Assembly (NCBI GenBank): GCA_013200995.1
Contig: CP053688.1
Coordinates: forward strand, 4,278,001 to 4,342,000
Length of the DNA stretch: 64,000 nt
Direction: 5' to 3'
Source: Arthrobacter citreus
GTDB taxonomy: Bacteria > Bacillota > Bacilli > Bacillales > Bacillaceae_G
Positions 42,742 to 52,335 of this stretch are shown here, piece by piece. The notes beneath the pieces are model-generated. The model did not search any database, had not been told where the DNA came from, and was given only the letters and a program-made list of their open reading frames with translations. Every line of letters starts with the position of its first letter. The stretch's first letter is position 1. The translations under genes were made by a program, and so were the position numbers.

Positions 42742-43875
42742 ATGTCTACTACAAGCAAGAAAAAAAATAGTTTAAGTTTTTCTGAATATATTAAATTTAA
42801 TACTAAATTCTATTTAAAAAATTTTATATTAAATTCATCAAAAGATGGAAAAACTCAGTATGGAAAATATAAAGGTAAAAAGAAATTCTTTGTTATGCAA
42901 ACACCGACTCATGGTAATTTAGGAGATCAAGCTATAGCTTATGCCCAAAAGAAATTCATTGAAGATAATTTTAAAGGTTATGAATATATAGAAGTTCCAT
43001 TTGAAGATGTAATCAAAGATACTAAGGAAATTAAAAAAGTACTTGAAGGTGATGATGTCATTGGAATTCATGGTGGAGGAAATATGGGGGATTTATATCT
43101 CTCAGAAGAATACTTAAGAAGATATATTATTAAAACATTTAAAGGTACAAAAATAGTTTCATTTCCTCAAACTATTAGTTTTAGTGAATCATCAATTGGT
43201 AAGAGAGAGCTAAAAAAGTCTATAAGCATATATAATAAAAATCCAATGTTGCTCATTGTAGCGAGGGAAACACAATCTTATAATGCAATGAAGAAATATT
43301 TTGGAGAAGATAAGGTAGTATTGACACCTGATATAGTATTATCTTTAAATGAATCCTCAGATATGAAACGAGAAGGTATCTTAACATGTTTTAGAAATGA
43401 TAAGGAAAAAGTAATTAATCACTCACATAAGGAAATGCTATTGGAAAGTTTAAAAAAACATTTTGGAAAAGTAACTGTGAGTGATACATCTGTTCCGAAA
43501 AAAATCTATCCTAACCAGAGGAAGGAAGAACTTAGTCAAATTTGGGATAGATTTAGATCTTCTGAACTTGTTATTACTGATAGATTACACGGTATGATTT
43601 TTGCCGTGATAACCAATACACCATGCATAGTATTTAAAAATTCTAACCATAAGATTGAATGTACCTTTTTAGATTGGTTACAAAATAAAGACAACGTCCA
43701 ATTTCTAAAAGTAAACGAAATTGAAGATAAAAATGAAATTATCAAAAGGGCGGAGTTACTAATTCATAAAAATAATAGTCAATCTATTAATGAAAATCCG
43801 TTTAAAGACAAATATAAATTAATAAATGGTTACATTCAGAAGAAAGTAACTGGTGTAAAGAATGAGCGTGTATAG
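42742..43875 (+). CDS. Polysaccharide pyruvyl transferase family protein
   Basis: Encodes 377 residues. The family signature PTHGNLGDQAIAYAQKKFI lies near residue 55, with IGIHGGGNMGDLY and the C-terminal ELVITDRLHGMIFAVITNTP. It probably adds a ketal pyruvate from phosphoenolpyruvate to a sugar, giving the polymer negative charge. The ATG at 42742 follows GAAGGGAAAT; the frame upstream overlaps the GT2 gene and is not used. It overlaps the flippase gene by 14 bases. Confidence 0.9.
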   Translation: MSTTSKKKNSLSFSEYIKFNTKFYLKNFILNSSKDGKTQYGKYKGKKKFFVMQTPTHGNLGDQAIAYAQKKFIEDNFKGYEYIEVPFEDVIKDTKEIKKVLEGDDVIGIHGGGNMGDLYLSEEYLRRYIIKTFKGTKIVSFPQTISFSESSIGKRELKKSISIYNKNPMLLIVARETQSYNAMKKYFGEDKVVLTPDIVLSLNESSDMKREGILTCFRNDKEKVINHSHKEMLLESLKKHFGKVTVSDTSVPKKIYPNQRKEELSQIWDRFRSSELVITDRLHGMIFAVITNTPCIVFKNSNHKIECTFLDWLQNKDNVQFLKVNEIEDKNEIIKRAELLIHKNNSQSINENPFKDKYKLINGYIQKKVTGVKNERV

Positions 43876-45271
43876 TAGGCTACTAAAAAATTCCGCAGTT
43901 TTTGCTATTGGGAATTTAGGAACTAAATTAATAGCATTTATTTTAGTACCAATATATACTTACTCATTGTCAAAGGAACAATATGGATCAATTGATTTAA
44001 TTACAACTACTATAAGTTTACTTTTACCCCTAATATCACTCAGTATTTACGATGCTATGTTAAGGTTTTCAATGGATAAAAACTACAGTAAATCTGAAGT
44101 TTTTTCTAATGGTATAATAGTAATGTTTTTTTGTTTTATTTTTTTTATCCTCTTTTACCCTTTGCTCAATAATTTAGAACCATTTAAACATTTTATTATA
44201 TATTTTTATATTCTGCTATTTTGTCAATTACTAAATACAATATTGCTACAGTTTATTAGGGGTATTGGGAAAGTAAAACTTTTTGCATTTACAGGAATTA
44301 TTAGTGCCTTGATATTATTAATCACAGCGTCAGTACTACTATTGATTTTTAATATAGGCATAGATGGCTATTTTATCTCATTAATTGCATCAAATTTAGT
44401 AAGTTGTTTTATCCTTTTTATTTTTGGAGACGTTAAAAATTTTATTAATTTTACAAACTTAAAACCAGAAATAACAAGAGAGATGTTGTTGTACAGTGTA
44501 CCACTAATACCTAATGCAATGATGTGGTGGGTTATGAATGCTTCTGACCGTTATATGATAACTTATTTTGTAGGTATAAGCGCAAATGGTTTATACGCAG
44601 TCGCCAATAAAATTCCCAGTTTGCTAAATGTAATAAATTCGATTTTTTTCCAAGCTTGGCAAATGTCAGCTATAGAAGAGGCAGATTCGAATAATAAGTC
44701 TATATTTTATAGTAAAGTATTCAATATAATTTCATCTTTAATGTTCATATCTACATCGATTTTAATAGTTTTATTAAAATTTATAATGAAGATTTTTGTA
44801 GCAGAACAATTTTATGAGTCATGGAAATATTCTCCCTTTTTATTTCTTGGAGTAGTTTTTTCATGTTTTTCTGCTTTTTTAGGAACAAATTATATTGCAG
44901 CCAAGGATACAAAGGGAGTTTTTAAAACATCAATTGTTGGTGCTTTTATTAATCTTATTTTAAACGTATTGTTAATTCCACTAATTGGAATAAACGGTGC
45001 TTCTATTGCTACAATGATAAGTTTCGCTGTAATCTGGTATTTAAGAATAATTGATACGAAAAAGTTTGTTCATATTAAAGTAAACTTTATGAAATTTTCT
45101 TTTACTCTCATACTTATTTTTTTTCAAATTGGTATACTCCAACTTAATATAAACTATGAATTTATGGTCCAAATTCTACTATTGTTCTTTATTTTATTAA
45201 TAAATAAGGAAACAATGGTAGAAATCACAGAGACTATAAAAAAAAGGTTTTTGAAGTCAAAAATATTGTAA
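43862..45271 (+). CDS. Polysaccharide flippase (Wzx, MOP/PST family)
   Basis: Membrane exporter of 469 residues with about 14 membrane segments. It starts MSVYSRLLKNSAVFAIGNLG, typical of Wzx. Family marks include SKEQYGSIDLITTTISLLLP and PNAMMWWVMNASDRYMITYF. It moves lipid-linked repeat units across the membrane for the Wzy-like polymerase. The gene overlaps the pyruvyl transferase. A terminator about 75 bases downstream closes this operon segment. Confidence 0.92.
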   Translation: MSVYSRLLKNSAVFAIGNLGTKLIAFILVPIYTYSLSKEQYGSIDLITTTISLLLPLISLSIYDAMLRFSMDKNYSKSEVFSNGIIVMFFCFIFFILFYPLLNNLEPFKHFIIYFYILLFCQLLNTILLQFIRGIGKVKLFAFTGIISALILLITASVLLLIFNIGIDGYFISLIASNLVSCFILFIFGDVKNFINFTNLKPEITREMLLYSVPLIPNAMMWWVMNASDRYMITYFVGISANGLYAVANKIPSLLNVINSIFFQAWQMSAIEEADSNNKSIFYSKVFNIISSLMFISTSILIVLLKFIMKIFVAEQFYESWKYSPFLFLGVVFSCFSAFLGTNYIAAKDTKGVFKTSIVGAFINLILNVLLIPLIGINGASIATMISFAVIWYLRIIDTKKFVHIKVNFMKFSFTLILIFFQIGILQLNINYEFMVQILLLFFILLINKETMVEITETIKKRFLKSKIL

Positions 45272-45724
45272 GATAAATAACAATACTTTCTTACCTGAAA
45301 ATTAATATTGGTATATTAAAGTATAAACTGAATACTAAGTCGTTACGGCATGCTTCTAATACTATAATTAGAAACATGCCGTATTCTTTTTGGATCGGCA
45401 TATTTTTGAAATATATATTTATCATTTCTTTGATTTACAAGCTTTAATTAGTGCTTTTTATTTAAGAGGATTCTATTAGTAGTTTTGTTTCTTAAACATT
45501 TGGACTGAAAATAATGTTGATCATAATGGACCGATTCTAGGTAATTCTTTTCTTTGACAGATAAAATAGCGATACAACTAATTCTAGTCATAAAAAGGGG
45601 TTTTCTACTAATTACTTTACCGCTAGGTCCTTTGATTCAAACCGAATTGCCATAGAAGGGTAATTTGAATTTAACATAGGAATTTAAGTATATGGATAAA
45701 AAAACATAGGTAAGGTGAGGTCAA
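45272..45724. other. Intergenic space after the flippase gene
   Basis: It contains the terminator at 45345-45390 and, from about 45400, AT-rich sequence with no frame worth calling. TTGACA at 45555 is a perfect -35 hexamer, but the best -10 at proper spacing is poor (ACTAAT). A ribosome site (AAGGTGAGG) precedes the next gene. Confidence 0.5.
45345..45390 (+). terminator. Terminator of the first polysaccharide operon segment
   Basis: ACGGCATG (45345-45352) pairs with CATGCCGT (45375-45382), with inner TCTAAT/ATTAGA pairing, and ATTCTTTTT follows. Confidence 0.85.
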
Positions 45725-46801
45725 ATGAAAGTACTATTAATATCAAATATGTATCCTAATGAGGAATTTCCCTCGTATGGAATATTTGTTAAGAAGAGTT
45801 CGGATGTATTAGAGGAATATAATATTGATGTAAGCAAAATTGTATTAACTAAAAGTAAAGGCTCTCTAAACAAAATCATTAAATATATACTATTTTATTT
45901 GCGTATTATATTTTCTCTTTTAATAAAGAGTTATGACATTATATATGTACATTATGCTTCACACACTGCTTTTCCGATTTTATTTTGTAAATTCTTTAAA
46001 AAGAACATACGAGTATATACAAACGTTCATGGTAGTGACGTTGTTCCGCAAACAAGATTTCAATCTTATTTACAGCCACTAGTAAAGCAGATATTAAAAA
46101 AATCGGATAAAGTAATAGTTCCTTCCTCTTTTTTTAAGGAGCTAGTTAATAAGAAGTATGATCTTCAAAATGAGATTGTCATATATCCATCAGGCGGAAT
46201 TGATTCTTCTATATTTTTCCCATCAGAAAGTAATTTCAATAAGTTTAATTTAAATCCTCATTTTCAATATATTGGTTATGTAGGACGAATTGAATATGGA
46301 AAAGGTTGGGATGATTTAATAGAGGCATATTCATTAATAGTAAAAAATAAAGAATTTATTAATGTTAAATTGTTAATAGTAGGTAGTGGAAAAGAGTACT
46401 TACAACTAAAAAGTAAAATAAAAGATAAAAATTTAACTGAATATGTATATCATTTTGATAGCCTTTCCCACTCAGAACTATGCAAGATGTATAATTTGAT
46501 GTCGGTTTTCATATTTCCCACAAAATTGCAAGAAAGCCTTGGTTTAGTTGGATTAGAAGCAATGAGCTGTGGTATTCCTGTTATTGGTAGTGATATTGGT
46601 GGTATAAGTACTTATTTGAAAGACATGGAAAATGGTATCCTCACTAAACCTGGTGACATTAATAGTTTAAGAAGTAGTATTATTAGATATTTTAGGCTTA
46701 GTCACAATAAAAAAGTATTTATGAAAGAAAAGGCAATTGAAACAGCGGCAAATTTTGAAAAGCAAAATGTAAGAATGATTCTAATTAAAGCATTTATTTA
46801 A
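45725..46801 (+). CDS. GT4-family glycosyltransferase
   Basis: Retaining GT-B enzyme of 358 residues. The N-terminal half contains VHYASHTAFPIL and TNVHGSDVVPQTR. The C-terminal donor domain has YIGYVGRIEYGKGWDDLI and the E-x7-E motif in FPTKLQESLGLVGLEAMSCG. It has its own ribosome site AGGTGAGG and follows a terminator, so it is probably transcribed separately. It adds one sugar of the repeat unit; the donor is unknown. Confidence 0.92.
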   Translation: MKVLLISNMYPNEEFPSYGIFVKKSSDVLEEYNIDVSKIVLTKSKGSLNKIIKYILFYLRIIFSLLIKSYDIIYVHYASHTAFPILFCKFFKKNIRVYTNVHGSDVVPQTRFQSYLQPLVKQILKKSDKVIVPSSFFKELVNKKYDLQNEIVIYPSGGIDSSIFFPSESNFNKFNLNPHFQYIGYVGRIEYGKGWDDLIEAYSLIVKNKEFINVKLLIVGSGKEYLQLKSKIKDKNLTEYVYHFDSLSHSELCKMYNLMSVFIFPTKLQESLGLVGLEAMSCGIPVIGSDIGGISTYLKDMENGILTKPGDINSLRSSIIRYFRLSHNKKVFMKEKAIETAANFEKQNVRMILIKAFI

Positions 46802-47007
46802 TTCCGATGTCTTTCTATTTATGGTACTTTAAATCGGATTATTTTGTTGGAAGATTAATAGGTTTATGAACTTGTTATTGAGAAGGTAGAACTGGTGTCG
46901 AGCTATAATTTTAATTTGGAACCTTCTTTCGAAACTAACTAGCTTTATTGTTGCTTTTTAATAACGTTATAAAAATGAAAATAAAAGTTATGGAGATGTA
47001 TGAATCA

Positions 47008-48174
47008 ATGAAAATTACTGTTGCAGGAACAGGTTATGTTGGATTATCAAATGCAATTCTATTAGCCCAACATAATGAGGTAATAGCACTTGATATTATT
47101 CAAGAAAAAGTAGATATGATTAATAATAGAATATCTCCTATTATTGATAATGAAATTGAAGTATTTTTGACAACTAAAGAACTTAAATTAACTGCAACTA
47201 CAGATAGTTATTTAGCTTTCAAAGATGCAGAATATGTAGTTATTGCTACACCAACGAACTACGACCCCGATAAGAACTATTTCAATACTAGATCTGTTGA
47301 AGCCGTTATTGCTAATGTACTATCTATTAATCCAGATGCTATAATGGTGATAAAATCAACAGTTCCAGTAGGGTATACAGAGTTAGTAAAAGAGAAGTTT
47401 GATACAGAGAATATTATTTTCTCCCCCGAGTTTTTAAGAGAAGGAAATGCACTTTTTGATAATTTAAATCCTTCAAGAATTGTCGTTGGAGAACAATCCG
47501 AAAGAGCAGTAGTATTTTCTAATTTATTAGTTGAAGGTGCAATAAAAGAAAATATAGATGTTTTATTTACTAACTCAACAGAAGCTGAAGCTATTAAACT
47601 ATTTGCCAACACTTATCTTGCAATGAGAGTCGCATTTTTTAATGAGCTAGATTCGTATGCAGAGATAAGAGGATTAGATACGAAACAAATTATAGATGGC
47701 GTTGGCCTTGACCCGCGAATAGGGAACCACTATAATAATCCTTCCTTTGGATATGGTGGCTACTGCTTACCTAAAGATACAAAACAATTATTAGCCAATT
47801 ATTCGGATATCCCAAATAATATTATGACAGCTATAGTTGATGCAAATAGAACTAGAAAAGACCATATAGCAGATATGATAATTAATAAAACTCCTAAGGT
47901 TGTAGGTATTTATAGACTTACCATGAAAACAGAATCAGATAACTTTAGACAATCCGCGATTCAAGGCGTTATGAAACGCATTAAGGCCAAGGGCATTGAA
48001 GTGATTGTATATGAGCCAGCATTAAATGAAGAGAAATTCTTTAATTCTAAAGTAACTAATGATTTAGACGAGTTTATAAAAGTTTCCGATGTAATCGTGG
48101 CTAATAGATTATCAGATGATTTAAGAAATGTTGAGCTTAAGGTATATACGAGAGATTTATTCAGCAGAGATTGA
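47008..48174 (+). CDS. ugd: UDP-glucose 6-dehydrogenase
   Basis: Oxidises UDP-glucose to UDP-glucuronate with two NAD+. 388 residues, the length of the short Ugd type. It starts [20 protein letters not shown], with the Rossmann loop at residues 7-12. The catalytic cysteine is in [14 protein letters not shown] near residue 253, with the hinge [20 protein letters not shown]. The ATG at 47008 was chosen by homology; GGAG lies 12 bases away. It supplies glucuronate for the polymer. Confidence 0.94.
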   Translation: MKITVAGTGYVGLSNAILLAQHNEVIALDIIQEKVDMINNRISPIIDNEIEVFLTTKELKLTATTDSYLAFKDAEYVVIATPTNYDPDKNYFNTRSVEAVIANVLSINPDAIMVIKSTVPVGYTELVKEKFDTENIIFSPEFLREGNALFDNLNPSRIVVGEQSERAVVFSNLLVEGAIKENIDVLFTNSTEAEAIKLFANTYLAMRVAFFNELDSYAEIRGLDTKQIIDGVGLDPRIGNHYNNPSFGYGGYCLPKDTKQLLANYSDIPNNIMTAIVDANRTRKDHIADMIINKTPKVVGIYRLTMKTESDNFRQSAIQGVMKRIKAKGIEVIVYEPALNEEKFFNSKVTNDLDEFIKVSDVIVANRLSDDLRNVELKVYTRDLFSRD

Positions 48175-48257
48175 TCATTACCTTACTAGAACAAATTAAA
48201 TCAAATCAAAACCATTAGAACTAGCTTATACAAATACTGGAATTTGGTAAAATTCAC

Positions 48258-48699
48258 ATGCGAGAAGAACTAGATGCAGGAACAAACCGTCTAAACTTAT
48301 CCACAGTAAGAAAAGCACCAGAAGGACTAGTTCGGTTCATTGAAAAACAAAGTATATTTGAAAGATTATACCTAACATCGGTTTTAACATTTGCCGTTCT
48401 TTATTAGGTGTATTCAGTGGTATTGTACTAAGGGTAAAAGCAATCGGAATAAAAGGATTCAAAGTATACGTTCCTGATGGAGTACAACTACCTCTTGCAG
48501 AATTAGATGTATTAACTAGTTTCGTAGTTCAGCTTGAAGTAGAATTAATCTAATAGATAATTCATGGAAAGCATCAAGACCATCGGGTAACAAGCCGAAG
48601 ATTAAATTCTATTTTGGCGTTAAAGGAAATTCTTTAGAAAATAGCAGTGAAAAATTAGAATCAATTAAGAGGGATTTATTAAGTCGCTTTGATCAGTAA
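48258..48699 (+). pseudogene. Decayed gene with two frameshifts, unknown family
   Basis: Three coding-looking blocks follow one another in different frames. Block 1 (from ATG 48258) reads MREELDAGTNRLNLSTVRKA and on to EKQSIFE. Near 48360 the coding sense shifts to a second frame: IGFNICRSLLGVF, IKGFKVYVPDGVQLPLAELD and VVQLEVELI. Near 48545 it shifts again: NSWKASRPSGNKPKIKFYFG to RDLLSRFDQ, stopping at 48697-48699. Joined, they make about 145 residues. The family is not recognised. It sits between ugd and the LCP gene, and the rest of the 48175-48829 space holds only the terminator. Confidence 0.6.
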
Positions 48700-48725
48700 G
48701 TGAATAAATTTAAATTTATTAAAAG

Positions 48726-48757
48726 CACGACCTTTTTTTAGAGGTCGTGTAATTTTT
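48726..48757 (+). terminator. Terminator after the decayed gene
   Basis: CACGACC (48726-48732) pairs with GGTCGTG (48743-48749), followed by TAATTTTTTTG. It would also stop transcripts from ugd. Confidence 0.75.
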
Positions 48758-48829
48758 TTGTTTAAATTTAGTAAAAAAGACAACTCTGATTTACTCCCAA
48801 TTTAACTACATATTAAAAGGAGAATAACC

Positions 48830-49771
48830 TTGTCCAGATCAAAAAAACACTCAAAGAAAAAAATGTCCACTGCAAAAAAAGTACTATTAATCATAGTTAG
48901 TGTAATACTTGTAATTGGCTTAGGAATAGGCGGATACGCATATTCAATCTACCACAATGTAAATAAAACATCAGATGCAATCTATCAAGGAATAAAGAAA
49001 ACGGACAAACGAAAAGAAGATTTAAGTGTTGAAAAGAAAGAGCCTTTCTCAATTTTACTACTAGGTGTTGACCATCGTCCTGGTGATAAAGGTCGTTCGG
49101 ATTCGATGATTGTGTTAACAGTTAATCCAAAAACAAGTACAACTAAAATGGTAAGTATTCCACGTGATACGAGAACTGATATTGTTGGAAAAGATAAAGT
49201 AGATAAGATTAACCATGCTTATGCGTTTGGTGGAATCCAAATGTCTGTTAACACGGTTGAAAATTTCTTGAACATTCCGATTGACTATTATCTTGAGGTA
49301 AATATGGAAGGGTTTAAGGATATTGTTGAAGCAGTTGATGGGGTAGACGTTAATAATGATTTAGACTTTACTTATGAAGGCGTGCACTTTACGAAGGGGC
49401 AACTTCATTTAAATGGTGTAGATGCGTTAAAGTTCTCTCGTATGCGTAAGTTAGACAAACGAGGAGATTTTGGGCGTCAGCTTCGTCAAAGACAAGTGAT
49501 TGAAGCGGTTGTTAAAAAAGGAGCAACCATCTCTTCTCTAACAAACTATCAATCTGTATTACAAGCGATTCAAAAAAATGTAGTGACGAATATTAGTTTG
49601 AAGGATATGGTTTCAATCCAAAAAGATTATCGTACGGCTGCGAAAAATGTTACTGAAACCCAAATTACAGGTGAGAGTAAGAAGATTGACGGAATCTGGT
49701 ATGTAATTGTATCGAAAGAAGAACAAGATAAAGTATCAACTGAATTGCGTCAACATTTGGAATTACCTTAA
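48830..49771 (+). CDS. LytR-CpsA-Psr (LCP) family wall-polymer ligase
   Basis: Membrane-anchored transferase of 313 residues that attaches lipid-linked glycopolymers to peptidoglycan. A basic N-terminus is followed by a membrane segment at about residues 17-39. The LCP domain begins PFSILLLGVDHRPGDKGRSD, with the phosphate-binding VSIPRDTRTDI, HAYAFGG and DALKFSRMRK. It starts at TTG behind AGGAG. Being inside the polysaccharide locus, it probably acts on this polymer. Confidence 0.94.
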   Translation: MSRSKKHSKKKMSTAKKVLLIIVSVILVIGLGIGGYAYSIYHNVNKTSDAIYQGIKKTDKRKEDLSVEKKEPFSILLLGVDHRPGDKGRSDSMIVLTVNPKTSTTKMVSIPRDTRTDIVGKDKVDKINHAYAFGGIQMSVNTVENFLNIPIDYYLEVNMEGFKDIVEAVDGVDVNNDLDFTYEGVHFTKGQLHLNGVDALKFSRMRKLDKRGDFGRQLRQRQVIEAVVKKGATISSLTNYQSVLQAIQKNVVTNISLKDMVSIQKDYRTAAKNVTETQITGESKKIDGIWYVIVSKEEQDKVSTELRQHLELP

Positions 49772-49796
49772 GAAGTGAATAAATAACGAAACCTTC

Positions 49797-49845
49797 AAAT
49801 AAACATCGTTAAAAATTATATTTTTAGCGGTGTTTATTTTTTTAT
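49797..49845 (+). terminator. Terminator after the LCP gene
   Basis: AAATAAACATCG / CGGTGTTTATTT arms continue into TTAAAAA/TTTTTA pairing around TTATA, then TTTTTTAT. Confidence 0.85.
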
Positions 49846-50005
49846 GTCTTTTTATATTTATGACTCTACTAATTTCTTCTAAAATTCACCCCAAAATACT
49901 CATTCCTCCCAAATTAGAGTTTTACCTACACACACCCTTATTCATCAACATAATAATATATATATTCCTAAAATTATGAGTAAAAATGTTTAGGAGGTCT
50001 TGACG

Positions 50006-50884
50006 ATTAAAGGCATTATACTTGCAGGTGGTAGTGGTACGCGACTTTATCCATTGACGATGGTGACTAGTAAGCAGCTATTGCCTGTGTATGATAAACC
50101 AATGATTTATTATCCGTTATCTACTTTGATGCTGGCGGGGATTAGAGAGATTTTAATTATTTCGACTCCAGAGGATTTGCCTCGATTTGAGGCGTTGTTA
50201 GGTGATGGGTCTCAGTTTGGCATTTCTTTGCAATATAAGGTACAGCCTAGTCCGGATGGGTTGGCTCAAGCTTTTATTATTGGTGAAGAGTTTATTGGAA
50301 ATGATTCTGTTGCGATGATACTAGGTGACAATATTTATTATGGTAGTGGGTTGCGTAGTATTTTGAAAAAAGCAGCGTTGAAAGAAAACGGAGCGACAGT
50401 GTTCGGTTATCATGTTCAGGATCCTGAGCGATTTGGGGTTGTGGAGTTTGATGCGTCCGGGAAAGTTTTAAGTATTGAAGAAAAGCCTGTTGCTCCGAAG
50501 TCGAATTATGCAGTGACTGGGTTGTATTTTTATGATAATCGTGTCGTTGAAATGGCTAAAAACGTAAAACCATCTCATCGTGGTGAGTTAGAGATTACTT
50601 CTGTCAATGAAGCTTATTTAAGCTTGGGCGAATTAGATGTAGAGCTTTTAGGGCGCGGTTATACATGGTTAGATACTGGTACGCATGAGAGCTTGGTTTC
50701 GGCAACGAATTTTGTAAAGACAATTGAGGAGCATCAAGGGATTAAAATTTCTGCTCCGGAAGAAGTTGCTTATATTAATGGATGGATTAATAAGGAGCAA
50801 TTATTACGTTTAAGTGAGCATCTGAATAAAACGAGTTATGGACAATATTTACGAAAAGTTGCAAGTGGCGAGATTAAATATTAA
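50006..50884 (+). CDS. rfbA: Glucose-1-phosphate thymidylyltransferase (probable ATT start)
   Basis: First enzyme of dTDP-L-rhamnose synthesis. About 293 residues, with [44 protein letters not shown] and [18 protein letters not shown]. The start is odd: AGGAGG at 49992-49997 is only two bases from the TTG at 50000. An ATT at 50006 is eight bases away and yields exactly the family N-terminus MKGIILAGG. The TTG start would give [11 protein letters not shown]. It leads the rmlACDB operon after a terminator. Confidence 0.95.
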   Translation: MKGIILAGGSGTRLYPLTMVTSKQLLPVYDKPMIYYPLSTLMLAGIREILIISTPEDLPRFEALLGDGSQFGISLQYKVQPSPDGLAQAFIIGEEFIGNDSVAMILGDNIYYGSGLRSILKKAALKENGATVFGYHVQDPERFGVVEFDASGKVLSIEEKPVAPKSNYAVTGLYFYDNRVVEMAKNVKPSHRGELEITSVNEAYLSLGELDVELLGRGYTWLDTGTHESLVSATNFVKTIEEHQGIKISAPEEVAYINGWINKEQLLRLSEHLNKTSYGQYLRKVASGEIKY

Positions 50885-50897
50885 GGAGTCATTATCT

Positions 50898-51461
50898 TTG
50901 AAGATTACAGAAACTTTTTTAAAGGGTATTGTAGTTATTGAACCGACTGTTTTTGGTGATCACCGTGGTTGGTTTATGGAAACATATAATGATTCAAAAA
51001 TGAAGGATTTTGGCATGGATTTACATTTTGTTCAAGATAATCAATCGTTTTCAGCGATGAAGGGAACTTTACGTGGCTTGCATTATCAATTATCTCCAAA
51101 AGCACAAACGAAATTAGTGCGGTGTACAAGGGGCTCGATTTTTGATGTAGTTGTAGATATTCGAAAAGGGAGTCCGACATACGGGGAATGGTTTGGGATT
51201 GAATTAAGTGCTGAAAATAAAAAGCAATTATTAGTACCAAAAGGGTTTGCTCATGGTTTTATGACATTAACGGATGATGTGGAAGTTCAATATAAAGTAG
51301 ATGAGTTATATGCACCTGAGTGTGATCGAGGGATCAACTGGAATGACCCTGACATAAAGGTCGAATGGCCAATCAATCTTTCTCCATTATTATCAGCAAA
51401 AGACAAAACTGCTCCATTATTAAAGGATGCTGAAATTAATTTTGTTTATAAGGAGCAATAA
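50898..51461 (+). CDS. rfbC: dTDP-4-dehydrorhamnose 3,5-epimerase
   Basis: Second-last step of dTDP-rhamnose synthesis, 187 residues of the RmlC cupin fold. Key stretches are EPTVFGDHRGWFMETYND, FVQDNQSFSAMKGTLRGLHY with the catalytic histidine, LVRCTRGSIFDVVVDIRKGS and LVPKGFAHGFMTL. The TTG at 50898 follows AAGGAG nine bases upstream, which overlaps the rfbA stop. The longer frame starting within rfbA is not used. Confidence 0.95.
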   Translation: MKITETFLKGIVVIEPTVFGDHRGWFMETYNDSKMKDFGMDLHFVQDNQSFSAMKGTLRGLHYQLSPKAQTKLVRCTRGSIFDVVVDIRKGSPTYGEWFGIELSAENKKQLLVPKGFAHGFMTLTDDVEVQYKVDELYAPECDRGINWNDPDIKVEWPINLSPLLSAKDKTAPLLKDAEINFVYKEQ

Positions 51462-51462
51462 A

Positions 51463-52332
51463 ATGAAGATTTTAGTAACTGGTTACGGCGGGCAACTCGG
51501 GTACGATGTCGTTAAGGAATGCGAACGACATGGTTTAAATGTTAAAGGCTGCGGTCGAAAAGAGCTTGATATTACGAAGAAAGAATCAGTATTCGCTTTA
51601 GTAGATTCATATAAACCTGATGTAATTATTCATTGTGCTGCTTACACAGCGGTCGATAAAGCTGAAGATGATAAAGTGAATTGCTGGAATGTAAATGTTG
51701 AAGGCACGAGATATTTAGCTGAAGCTGCAAAAAAGCAAAATGCAAAATTTGTTTATATTAGTACAGACTATGTATTTCATGGAAAAGGTGAAAATCCTTT
51801 TACCGAAGAGGACCAACCTGAACCGATTGGTTATTATGGTTTAACAAAGTATGAAGGAGAAAAAATTGTTCAGTCTTTAATCGAAAAGTATTTTATCCTT
51901 CGCATTTCGTGGGTATTCGGGATTAATGGGAATAATTTTATAAAGACGATGTTAAAACTATCAGAGTCTAGAAATGAATTAAATGTAGTAGGTGATCAAA
52001 TCGGTTCACCGACATATACTGTTGATTTGGCTAAATTAATAGTAGAACTTATCAAAACTAACAAATACGGAATTTATCATACTACAAATGATGGCTATAC
52101 TAGTTGGGCAGAATTTGCGGAAGAAATTTTCAAACAAGCCGACCGTAAAATGTTAGTCAATTCAATTGCAACCGAAGAATACCCTACTCGGGCTTCTCGA
52201 CCAAAGAATTCAAGATTATCGAAACAAAAGCTAGTTGAAAATGGATTCACTCCTTTACCTTCATGGCAAGATGCACTAGCAAGATTTTTAGTTCAATTGA
52301 AATCTAGTTCAATTAGAGACGGGGTACAGTAA
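51463..52332 (+). CDS. rfbD: dTDP-4-dehydrorhamnose reductase
   Basis: Final step to dTDP-L-rhamnose, 289 residues. The Rossmann start is MKILVTGYGGQLGYDVVKE. DVIIHCAAYTAVDKAEDD, the S-Y-K triad in YISTDYVFHG and YGLTKYEGEK, and the rhamnose-reductase block WVFGINGNNF are present. The ATG is one base after the rfbC stop, with AAGGAGC overlapping that stop. Confidence 0.95.
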   Translation: MKILVTGYGGQLGYDVVKECERHGLNVKGCGRKELDITKKESVFALVDSYKPDVIIHCAAYTAVDKAEDDKVNCWNVNVEGTRYLAEAAKKQNAKFVYISTDYVFHGKGENPFTEEDQPEPIGYYGLTKYEGEKIVQSLIEKYFILRISWVFGINGNNFIKTMLKLSESRNELNVVGDQIGSPTYTVDLAKLIVELIKTNKYGIYHTTNDGYTSWAEFAEEIFKQADRKMLVNSIATEEYPTRASRPKNSRLSKQKLVENGFTPLPSWQDALARFLVQLKSSSIRDGVQ

Positions 52333-52335
52333 TAA

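Noticed and set aside
45545..45590. Promoter based on a perfect TTGACA at 45555
   Set aside because: No acceptable -10 hexamer occurs at 16-18 bases; kept only as a remark on the intergenic space.
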